A stretch of 64,000 nucleotides of DNA from Procambarus clarkii. Taxonomy: Eukaryota; Arthropoda; Malacostraca; Decapoda; Cambaridae. The DNA is taken from positions 7,046,700 to 7,110,699 of the forward strand of contig NC_091228.1 in assembly GCF_040958095.1 (NCBI RefSeq), read 5' to 3'. This document shows positions 1 through 21,100 of this stretch, piece by piece. Position numbers and translations under genes: made by a program. Under the pieces are notes generated by a model. The model was not told the DNA's origin and made no database searches. It worked only from the letters and a program-made list of their open reading frames with translations. The stretch's first letter is position 1; the number at the start of each line of letters is the position of its first letter.

Positions 1-8583
<8,583 letters not shown>

Positions 8584-8637
8584 GAACTGGAAGTTTGCTA
8601 GTTACAGCCCCGCTCCTGTGCCAGGTAAGTCCACTAC

Positions 8638-8704
8638 GGGCTCACCATAGCCCGTGCTACTTGGAACTTTTTGTTCCCAGTAGCTGAATCTTAAACAACA
8701 ACAA
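8638..8704 (+). repeat. gggctcaccatagcccgtgc module with (CAA)n tail
   Basis: Same module as at 4194: hairpin start, tacttggaactttttgttcc, then ctgaatcttaaacaacaaca. It lies 55 bp past the ACE stop, so it may form part of the 3' UTR. Confidence 0.7.
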
Positions 8705-9353
8705 TTGAAGTTTGATTGTCATTTGGAGGTCGGCAGTGTGGCAGGTCAGAAAGGTCTCCTGGATTAGGACGCAAGGAGGAAGTGACTATGGTAATATGAG
8801 GTGATGTGGAAAAGTATTCGATGCAAATAATGGAAAACCAGTATTGAAAGAAAGACACGAAATATGGATATGTTTATCAACAACTACTAAGGAGTTGTTG
8901 AGTTATCAACAACTCTGATAACTTCTAGCTTGATGGAGACCTTGTACTCACAAATCGTGTGATATGTAAATGCAAAAAAACACAGAAAATTAAAGAATAT
9001 TTACTTTGAAGCGTTCGTATTCTTTAACTCATCATCTGATTATATGCTGAAGAATGTGACAGCATAAAGAATGATATTATTCAGTTCGTCTGTGTCTCTT
9101 TGCAAGTATACTTATGAGAATAGTGATATAGGGCATTAGACAAATATTAACCGACTATGGAGAAATCACGAGAGATTTAAGCTGAACACTTTGGTTCCAA
9201 GCAGGTAGGTACTCCCCTGAAGAGACGCCTATTTGGAACTGTAATGTTCAGTAAATATTTCTTTTGATTTTCCCAAACTGGCATTATAAATATATATATA
9301 TACATATATTTTATAAATTATTTACATGTATTACACGCAAGAATAATCACTCA
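8705..9353. other. 3' flank of ACE, no gene seen
   Basis: AT-rich sequence without a convincing coding frame. Probably includes 3' UTR; I could not place a reliable poly(A) site. Confidence 0.5.
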
Positions 9354-9384
9354 CATACACACACACACACACACACACAAACAG

Positions 9385-9438
<54 letters not shown>
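9354..9438 (+). repeat. (CA)n microsatellite
   Basis: Two CA tracts separated by aaacagaaa. A short (TA)n lies about 70 bp upstream. Confidence 0.97.
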
Positions 9439-9441
<3 letters not shown>

Positions 9442-10572
9442 ATTCGTTTATGAGAAAGTATCCACTAAGAAATTTAAACGAAAATTCCGAACGTTTTCGT
9501 GTTTTAACAAATTATTAAGAAAAACAGCAATTTCAAGTCACCTGTATTCCTTGAAAATGTAATTTAATTACAAAAACATTCAGAATTTTCCTGTCATTTT
9601 TCAATTTTTCCAACACACACATTCAAATACATATATTATAAATCTTTCGATTTTCAAGACATGCTTTAATTCATTTCAAATACATTTGGTTACCGAAGGA
9701 TTTTATTACCCTGAAAGAACTGAGCGAATATTGTAGTATTTCTTTACCACTTTTTGGAGAGTGTTCTAAGTGTTAGAGTGAGTTGAAGTGTAAGTGTAAG
9801 TGAGTTGTGTCATTACCACTTCTATGAGTTTGTGCTAAAGCTTAGTCGTGTCACCAGTGGAGTTTGCTACCGAGATGAAGTGTTGACATGTACTTATTTT
9901 ACATATTAATTGTTAAAATGTAATGAGTACATCTTGAGAGTACATAAAACGTTTTATGAGATGTATTGTTAATACTTTCATGTACTCTTTTCTAAGATAT
10001 ACTCATAAGCATGTACTATTTCCTCAAATGTACTCCTTCCCGAGATGAAATCTTTCCCCGAGATGTACTAATAACATGTACTCCTTCCTGAGATGTACTC
10101 TCAACCTGTACTCTTTCCAAAGAGGTGATGATGACAAGAATTGTTTTCCTGATATGTATCCTTAAGATGTATTCTTACCACGGATACAGTGCTAATATGT
10201 ACTCTTTTCTGCGATGTAGTGTACTCCTACTATGTACTCTATCCTGTGATGTACTATCCACCTGTTCTCTTTCCTCAATGTTAATTGTTTTCTACTTTAA
10301 TTAATAGTCAATAGGCAACTATTACTTATTTATAAACAGACCAATTACTTCTATTTTAAAACTCTTCAAATAAAAATATCTTCTGTTTCTTATGTTTTAT
10401 ATCAGACATTTGTCCTTTTTAATAAAGCAAATAACTAAAGATGTTATTAACTAAAACTAACTTTTAATTTGTTTTTTTTATAAATTTAAAGAACAATGTT
10501 GATGGAGAAATAATGCACTTTAAATTTATATAGTGTTCAAAAGCTAAATTAGTATATTAATTTTCTTAACTC
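9439..10572. other. AT-rich spacer with degenerate atgtactct repeats
   Basis: From about 9890 to 10275 a loose motif (gagatgtactctttcctgag-like) recurs irregularly. No gene recognised. An AATAAA at about 10421 is a possible but unsupported poly(A) signal. Confidence 0.5.
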
Positions 10573-10679
10573 AGAGAGAGAGAGAGAGACCGAGAGAGAG
10601 AAAGAAACCGAGAGAGAGAGAGAGAACGAGAGAGAGACCGAGAGAGAGACCGAGAGAGAACGAGAGAGAGACAGAGAGA

Positions 10680-10737
<58 letters not shown>

Positions 10738-10739
10738 CA

Positions 10740-10771
<32 letters not shown>

Positions 10772-10846
10772 CAGAGACAGAAAGAGAGAGAGAGAGAGAG
10801 ATAGAGACAGAGAGAGACAGAGAGAGAGACAGAGACAGAGACAGAG
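10573..10846 (+). repeat. (GA)n complex microsatellite
   Basis: About 270 bp of GA with regular AC/GAC/CGA interruptions. The Leu/Ser-rich open frame on the minus strand is an artefact. Confidence 0.97.
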
Positions 10847-11009
10847 TATTCTATGAGCTGTTACGTATAGAACATAACTCCTGTAGCCCACTCCACCACA
10901 CTCAAGAGAGTACTTCCACACATTAACAACACAACACACTACTGCTGCAAATCCTTCCACTTGTCGAATCAACGCTGCACGCCACGTTCGTCCCTCTTTC
11001 TTAGAAGAG

Positions 11010-11172
11010 GGAACATCCGTGTCGTTCTCTGAAGAACATCCGTGTCGTTCTCAGAAGAACATCCGTGTCGTTCTCAGAAGAACATCCGTGTCGTTCTCAG
11101 AAGAACATCCGTGTCGTTCTCTGAAGAACATCCGTGTCGTTCTCAGAAGAACATCCGTGTCGTTCTCAGAAA
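11010..11172 (+). repeat. 23-bp minisatellite, about 7 copies
   Basis: Units of aagaacatccgtgtcgttct plus cag. Confidence 0.95.
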
Positions 11173-11394
11173 ACACTAGTGGAGTCATGCTTATAACGTG
11201 TGGTCAATTTGGCTCATGTCCCAACGCACACACACACACTATAGTCTTCTCCAAATCCTCTTAAGTTGTTCTACTTATTATATAATATAAAATTCCCTAC
11301 ATTATCTTATACTGCTAGCGGTTATCAGTAGGCAGAGAAAGGACGAGTTAAACATGTGTTTAAGTTTTTTCCCCACATAATAATAATGCGAATG

Positions 11395-11493
11395 TAGACC
11401 CGATCACACACTAGAAGGTGAAGGGACGACGACGTTTCGGTCCGTCCTGGACCATTCTCAAGTCGATGAGAACTTGGTCCAGGACGGACCGAA
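11395..11493. mobile_element. Truncated foldback element, family F
   Basis: Left arm complete (cacacactagaaggtgaagg ... ccattctcaagtcgat); right arm cut after aggacggaccgaa. Confidence 0.82.
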
Positions 11494-12050
11494 GTTCAAA
11501 GAATCATAATGTATATGAATGACTACAAGAGTGTACTCACGTACTTCTCCTTCGTGGGCATCTCTTACGATCTTCTCTTGGCAATATTTGCGTTCCTCAA
11601 GTACTAATACTTTGAACACTTAAGGGAAAATAGTTCTCTGATTACCGTACGGCATCCTGTAAGATGCAACTTTTGATATCCATCACTAAATTGTATTTAG
11701 GTACGTTACAGACTGTTCTGAAAGTCAGTATCCAACTAACGCTTCGTTACAGGCTAAAGGTGTTTTACCTGTACACATATTTGTCTCACAGTACGATATG
11801 AGTCCACTACACACACACACACACACATGCACCAGTCAGGCTCTCGTTAACACTGGTCAAATGCTCGTTAATCTCAGCTACAAACGACCATCTCCCTTGT
11901 TCAAGGTGCGCTTGACCCCCCAAAAAAACACGCTTGTCAATTTTAACAGTGTGACAGAAATCCCTATTTTCTCTACTATAAATACAAAATTTATGTATAA
12001 TGTAATTGTGCGTAAAGTTAGGCATAGGATAGACTAAGAGTGTTCGTTCT
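11494..12050. other. Spacer, no gene seen
   Basis: Mixed-composition sequence with a short (CA)n at about 11807. Nothing recognised. Confidence 0.45.
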
Positions 12051-12062
12051 TTTGTTGGTATA

Positions 12063-12200
12063 GCGTTTGTGAAGCATTTCCGGAGGTGTGAGTCGAACGC
12101 AGGAAGAGAGCGTTTGTGAAGCATTTCCGGAGGTGTGAGTCGAACGCAGGAAGAGAGCGTTTGTGAAGCATTTCCGGTGTGAGTCGAACGCAGGAAGAGA
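12063..12200 (+). repeat. About 47-bp tandem repeat, 3 copies
   Basis: Units contain gcgtttgtgaagcatttccg and tgagtcgaacgcaggaagag; the third lacks about 6 bp. The motif agcatttccgg...tcgaacg echoes the MITE at 22006. Confidence 0.85.
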
Positions 12201-12541
12201 GCGAATCACCTTTCGAGAAATGCTTTTTATACAATCAGTTGTGGGTTATATGCCAAGTGAATTTTATTAAAAAACGGAGGTAGTTTGGCTCGTAAATTAA
12301 CGAGCACTTGGATTATATATAATAGGAAGGTCCTTCATGTTCATGGGCCCTTTGCCCACGACTCACGACTGATTACATTCGAACTTTTCTTGAGCGAAGC
12401 TTCATTTTCATCCTGTGTTCGAATCGCACCTCTCTAAATGCTTCTAAATACTTTTAATTCCAGTAGTAAAAATATATTTAATTGTCAGCAGAACCAAGAT
12501 AACTAAATAAACCTATTCTATGCCGAACTATACACAAAATA

Positions 12542-14235
<1,694 letters not shown>

Positions 14236-14516
14236 GTACTCGCCTAGTTGTGCTTGCGAGGGTTGAGCTCTGTTCTATCGGCCCGCCTCTCAACTGTCAA
14301 TCAACTGTTATTAACTAGTAATTTATTTCCCTATACACCCAGGCAACAGTTCCGTAACAGCTGTCTAACTCCCAGGGATCTATCTACTGCTAGGTAACAG
14401 GGGCACCAGAGTGAAAAGAATTTTTTTCCGATTTGTTTCTGCCAGGTCCGGGAATCGAACCCGGGCCCACAGGCTTGCGAGTCCTGCGTGCTGTCCACTC
14501 GGCTACCAGACCCCTC
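14236..14516 (-). mobile_element. SINE family 1 composite with extra 3' module
   Basis: On the minus strand: tRNA-like head with B box gggttcgattcccgg, the cctgttacctagcagtagat body, then the module cagttgattgacagttgaga-gcggg that also occurs at 14828 and 36407. It lies upstream of the kinase gene. Confidence 0.75.
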
Positions 14517-14827
14517 CCCCCTATGCACCTATGTGCGTGAGCTGACAGGAAAGGCGACATATAACACATAATCCAGTTTAACTAAGACCATTACCTCCTA
14601 CAGGAGGGAAGATTAAGTAACATCATGATAAGAGGAGCAGCAGCAGCAGGCGACGATGAAGCTATGACTGTCTTTATCAGTAGATAGTGTTATCTACAGC
14701 CTGGTGGATCAAACTCTCACAAGTCTAGCCTGGCCTCGGGCCGGGCTTGGGGAGCAGAAGAACTCCCAGAACCCATACACAGTTTCAAGTGTAGATATGA
14801 TAGTCCAATAAGCTCAGGAACCTGTAC

Positions 14828-14905
14828 ACCAGTTGATTGACAGTTGAGAGGCGGGACCAAAGAGCCAGAGCTCAACCCTCGCAAGCACAAATAGACGAGT
14901 ACAAC
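14828..14905 (-). repeat. Dispersed module gattgacagttgagaggcgg
   Basis: Inverted relative of part of 14236-14309. Contains cagttgagaggcgggaccaa and agctcaaccctcgcaagcac. It ends about 35 bp before the first recognised acceptor of the kinase gene. Confidence 0.65.
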
Positions 14906-14939
14906 ATTTAAACTGTAATTTCTGCTGTTTTACCCTCAG

Positions 14940-15100
14940 GGACGTGTGAGGAGACGTTTATTGACGGTGTCGCTGCTGTAGTCGGTACAGCAAGCAAGAT
15001 GGCGACCCTGCAGCTGTTGGCCTCAAGCGAGAGGTGTGTGGATGAGGGTCTGGAGGCTGTAGCAGCATCCAACCCGGGCTTCCACCTCATCCCCCTGCAC
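14940..15100 (+). CDS. TKFC: TKFC exon 1 (coding from 14999)
   Basis: The acceptor tgttttaccctcag at 14939 shows that at least one untranslated exon lies upstream. The ATG at 14999 opens [20 protein letters not shown] and then [14 protein letters not shown]. The frame is also open back to the acceptor (about 19 codons), so a longer N-terminus cannot be excluded. Confidence 0.88.
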
Positions 15101-18100
15101 GTGAGTCTCGAAACATCTCGCTCCTCATCACTGCCGGAAGCTGCAGAACCATGTACGCCTTCCAGTGTTGATATCTAACTTTTTCTCGGTAATGAGTTGA
15201 ATAGTAAATATGTATTTTATGTAGTTCAAACGTGCAAGAAAGAACTTTCCTCCAAAATGCCATCCGATAAATGTTAATTTTAACCATAAAGTCATGTAGA
15301 CTATGAGCAAATTTAACTGAAGAAGTTTTTATGATTCGTCTCCCGACAAAACTGTCGGTACAGCGACGGTCTTTCTTCTTTCAGGTTGGGGTTCGATACC
15401 CCATGGCTCCCTAGCGGTCGGCCACCGTCCTCCTATCCCCTCCCCCTTATTCCTTCCATTTGCTATATACTCATACTGGTTTACCGCTTTTAACCGTTTC
15501 CTAAATAGGTAATCTCCCGTGGTTATCTCTCCTGGTGATCTTCTCCGGTTAACTTCTTTGCTGTCTTGGAAACCTTATAGGAGCGAGGCGAGGATGTGTA
15601 CTAACCAGTTAACTATCTTCACCCAGCGGGTGATTGTCGATCGACGCTGGTTGCTCAAGGGACCCAACAGAAGACGGAAAGTTGCTCTGATTTCCGGCGG
15701 AGGATCCGGCCACGAACCTTTCTCTGTGGGTAAGTGGAATTTGAGACTCGTCTTGAGATGCTCTCTGTGGGTCAGTAAAGTGTGATAATTCTCTTGGGAT
15801 GCTCTCTGTGGGTCAGTAAAGTGTGATAATTCTCTTGGGATGCTCTCTGTGGGTCAGTAAAGTGTGATAATTCTCTTGGGATGCTTTCTAAGGGGTCAGC
15901 AAGGGGAGGAAATTATGAGGAGAAAATGCTAAGCCAGTATGGCTAAATATAACACATGAAAGGGATACTTGGTCAGGAGCTGGGATATGAGGACAGGAAT
16001 TGGGAATAGGGAAACGGGCGTCAAGGAACGATCCCCATCCATTTGGACCATAGTGGATCGAGCACCGACCCTGCAGGAAGCAAGGGCGTCGCTCTACTGG
16101 CAGTCCTAGTGAATGGACACTCTGTGGGAAAGTTTAATGTGGAAACCTCTTAGGTGGTCTTTCTGTAAGGGGGGCGCTCCTATATACCATTGGATGCTCT
16201 CTGCAATTAAGGGGTTATAGTAAGGAAAGACTATACGATCCTGTTGTACACTATACAATGTTTGAGACCTGTCCAGTATTATGGTTTCTAAGTGTATGTT
16301 GATACGTATAACCATTGTTTAGCCATTACAAGAATTAATACATCAATATAATATAAATGACATCTTTCTAGCAATGTGAGATGTCTCTAGCAATGGGACA
16401 TCAGTTTAACAACGTAACGTTCATCTAACAATGGGTAATAAATGTGTTCCAGGATGCAAATCATAAAATTTAAGAAGTTGATATAGGTAGAAATCCGAGT
16501 AAATAAGAGATGGTTTTAATGATTCCCTCGTCGCTTGGTGTCCGGAGACAGGGTTCGTGGGTAGTGGGATGTTGGCGGCGTCGGTATCCGGACACGTCTT
16601 CACCTCCCCTCCACCGGCTGATATCGTCGCCGCTATCACAGCCGTCGGGAAGGATAACCCAGGTATACCACACCCACACACACCCTCCCACACACACACA
16701 CACACATCTGGCTGGATATGTGGGTCTTACAACCCATCCTTCTAAAATAGTGTATGCAGGCGATGAGTCACAATAACGTGGCTAAAATATGTTGACCAGA
16801 CCACACACTAGAATGTGAAGGGACGACGACGTTTTGGTCCGTCCTGGACCATTGTCAAGTCGATTGAGATCAAGACAATCGACTTGAGAATGGTCCAGGA
16901 TGGACCGAAACGTCGTCGTCCCTTCACATTCTAGTGTGTGGTCTGGTCATCAAAATAATGTATAGTACCCCATATGTAGTAATAGAGAACCCTCCTCCCA
17001 AAATGTTGACGCTTTGTTGTATTCAGTTTGGCTGAATGGGGAAACTAATAAGTTTCTCTAACGTGTTGCTGACAGACGGGGTGCTGGTGGTAGTCTTCAA
17101 CTATACTGGCGATCGTATCAACTTTGGCCTGGCCGTCGAGCGCTGCCGAGCAGCAGGGATGAGGGTAAGTTTGAGAGTGTATGCTAGATGGCTGAGGGGG
17201 TCCTGAGTGCGTCAAGAAAATATGGCTGATGGGTCTGAGTGCGTCAAGAAAATATGGCTGATGGGTCTGAGTGCGTCAAAAAGATATGGCTGATGGGTCT
17301 GAGTGCGTCAAGAAAATATGGCTGATGGGTCTGAGTGCGTCAGCAAGATCGTTGAGGTTTCTAAGTGCGTCAAGATGATGGACTACAAAGTAACATTGAT
17401 AAATATATCTGTCGTATTGTCATTAAATATTCGTTAAATTTAATTTAAATAGCCCCCCTTGCTTTCTCTCCTAGAACTTTCCTTTCTCTTTTGGACATTT
17501 CCCTTCTCTCTCTTGGACGTTTGCTTTCTTTCTTGGATCCTTTCTTTGTTAGACACTTTCTTAGACCCTTACTTTCCTTCCTGGACCTTGTTTTCCCTCT
17601 CAAAGATCCTTTCTGCTGGACCTTTCCTCTATCTCTCTGACTTTCCTTTAATCACTCGACACCTTCCCCTACCTCTTGACACTTGTAAATTAACGTCAGT
17701 AAAGTGTGGTCTCTGGTCCAGGTGGAGATGCACATCTCAGGCGACGATTGTGCCCTGACGGAGCTAGAGGGCACGGCGGGGCGACGTGGCCTCTGCGGCA
17801 CACACTTCATCTTCAAGGTATTGCTCCACACCCTCGTCCTCACGCTCCTCATGGTCTCTTGTGCCTGCAAGTAGCGGGATTAAAGTAGATATTGGCCTAA
17901 AGATGTGTGTGTGTGCTACGAAGTATCTTTTTCCAGTTCGTATGTTATGGGACTTTATTTCTTCAACAGATCGTAGGGGCGCTAACGGAAGGCGGAGCGA
18001 GCCTGGAGGAGGCCCTCAGCGTCTCCAGGAAGCTAGGGGAGGCTATAGGGACTATAGGTGTGGCTGCCAGCGGGTGTACCCTGCCTGGGGCGGCGTCGCC

Positions 18101-21100
18101 GCTTTTCACCGTGCCTGCTGGGGTCCTGGAGCTAGGTCTCGGCGTCCATGGGGAGTCAGGCGCCGCTACCATCAAGGTAAACGTCCCTTGTGTTAGGAAA
18201 AGAGAGCAGCGGATGATGTTGTTTTAGATTCAGCTACTGGGAACAAAAAAGTTCCAAGTAGCAAAATAACAATTTCAAAGTTATTTTTCAATAACTTTCC
18301 AACTGAAATAACACACACACAAAAAAACGGAATTAAAGAATACTTTTTAATCGAGAACTTTCAATATATTATGTGTTGGTAGTTAGATAACTAATTTATT
18401 GTTTCTGGATCATTACTGATGCCTATATCAACTTGGGTTCCATGAACCTGGGGCCAGATTCACGAAAGCACTTACGCAACCACTTACGAACGTGAACATC
18501 TTTCCTCAATCTTTGACGGCTTTGGTTACATTTATAAAACAGTTTACAAGCATGAAAACTTCTCATTCAACTGTTGTTATTGTTATAAACAGCCTCCTGG
18601 TGCTTCGGGGCTCATTAACTGCTTAATAATTGGAAACAAAGCCGCCAAAGCTTATGAAAAGATGTACAGGTTCGTAAGTGTTTGCGTAAGTGCTTTCGTG
18701 AATCTGGCCCCTGGTTCTTAGTTTTGGGCTTTCCTTGCGGGTAAATGTCAATAAATTGATACCGGCCTGTAGAATGTGCATGGAGTTCCTAATAAAGAAA
18801 TTTATCATAATGTATACAGGCGATGAGTCGCAATAACGTGGCTGAAGTATGTTGACTAGACCACACACTGGAAAGTGAAGGGACGACGACGACGTTTCGG
18901 TCCGTCCTGGACCATTCTCAAGTCGCACAATAGACTTGAGAATGGTCCAGGACGGACCGAAACGTCGCCGTCCCTTTACTTTCTAGTATATGGTCTTGTC
19001 AACATCATAATTTGCTTTTGTTATGTTAAGAAACAGATGCGTTATCCATCACACTAATCCGTACAGGCGGAGTCGACGCAGCAAGTGGTCGAGGCAATGT
19101 TGTCTCACCTGACGAAGGACGACTCGGCCACCAGACTTGACCTGCAGGAGGGGGATAAGGTGGCAGTGATTGTCAACAATCTGGGGTCATTCTCGCAGCT
19201 GGAGATGAGTAACCTCACCAATGAAGTCGTGTCTCAGCTCAGTTAGTATTATTTCCCAACCCATTCTCGCGCTTTCGTATAGTCAATATTGACTATATCT
19301 TGAGGTTATCTTGAGATGATTTCGGGGCTTTAGTGTCCCCGCGGCCCGGTCTTCGACCAGGCCTCCACCCCCCAGGAAGCAGCCCGTGACACCTGACTAA
19401 CACCCAGGTACCTATTTTACTGCTAGGTAACAGGGGCATAGGATGAAAGAAACTTTGCCCATTGTTTCTCGCCGGCGCCTGGGATCGAACCCAGGACCAC
19501 AGGATCACAAAGTCCAGTGTGCTGTCCGCTCGGCCGACCGGCTCCCTATAATAGGTTAAGTAATAATTGTAATTACGAAGCAATAAGATGCTTATCTTAA
19601 CAGACTAAGAAGGTTAGGTAAGGTCGGTGTTTTCTATGAAGCTTTTCAAGGTAAACTAAAATATTCACAATAAATTAGTGTGTCACATATGCACGTATTT
19701 AATAAGTCAATATTGACTGTAAGAAAGTGCGAGAACGGGTTGTATTTCCACTTCCAGATACAAACAAATCTTTGCCATATTGTTCAGTTTAAATTGTTTC
19801 TTCTTAAGAAACGAAGCAACTCACAAATTAATTTAATTAGTTTAAACTAATAACTGTATGCAATATGAGGTTCTTTGATTTGCCGAAAGTGATTAGAAAG
19901 TTACAATGTATAACTCCTCTTTAAATCACTTTAATTTAATGACCCATGTTTCCAGCAGTGACAGAAACGGTGCTACATAGTCAATCCACAAGGGCCGTGA
20001 CGAGGATTCGAACCTGCGTCCGGGAGCATCCCAGACACTGCTTTAATCGACTGAGCTACGACAGGGTGTCGATTAAGGCAGTGTCTAGGATGCTCCCGGA
20101 CGCAGGTTCGAATCCTCGTCACGGCCCTTGTGGATTTGTTCATTTTGATGCATCACTTTAGTGTGAAATCTGTGTAGTGCTACATAGCTTTCTCGGTACA
20201 TAATGGGGCATAAATTGATGCATAAATTGATGCTCGATTTGATGCTTTCTTTTGACAATTACTTACTTCCAGCAGTGATAAGTAGGGAGATTGGAATTCA
20301 CTGTAACCTTACGATATAGAAACTGTGTTCCTTCTCTCGACATGTCTAACTATAAACACAGAGAAGTATACCAGTTTACAGTGCTGAAGTAAACTGTCTG
20401 CAGTGTTGAAACATGTGTATCCCTATCAGAGTGTCGCGGGGTGTGTGTGGAACGGGTGTACCAGGGGGCATTGATGACTAGTCTGGATATGAAGGGCTTT
20501 CACTTGTCGGTATTGCGGCTGCTAAATCCGGCTTGGTTGACCCTTCTCGACGCCCCTACCACCGCCCCTGCATGGCCGGCTCCCTGCCTGCTGGCTCACG
20601 ACGCTGTCGGAGACCTCTCCGTTCCTGACCTGACCCTTACTCTCACGCCGGAAGACCTGGTAAGGAATTAGGTGATTAATAATTAGTTAAAACGGAAATT
20701 CGTTATGCCTATTGGTTGTATAAATGAGATGCCAGTGGGTGGAGCCTAATGTTTGAATTACCAGTTACATGGCATTTATTAAAACAACAATTTGCAACAA
20801 AATCCTTAGTACTGTATCATGGGAATGTGGAAGTTGTATGTTTATAATAGTCATGTGATAACATGCGCTGAAATTGATATCTTACAGGAGCCCGGATGTA
20901 GGTCTTGGGACTCGTCACAGGCCGGAAGACTCCGGTCGTGTCTGGAGGCTGTGGTGAGCCGGATGCCAGCCCACGAGGACACCCTCAACACCCTGGATAC
21001 TCTCTGTGGGGACGGCGACTGTGGCTCCACCCTAATGAAGGGCATTACTGGTCAGTCCTTGCTGTGGTGAGACCCCCTGGTTAGTCCTTGCTGTGGTGAG

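Noticed and set aside
10571-10972. Leu/Ser-rich minus-strand frame
   Set aside because: Translation of a (GA)n tract.
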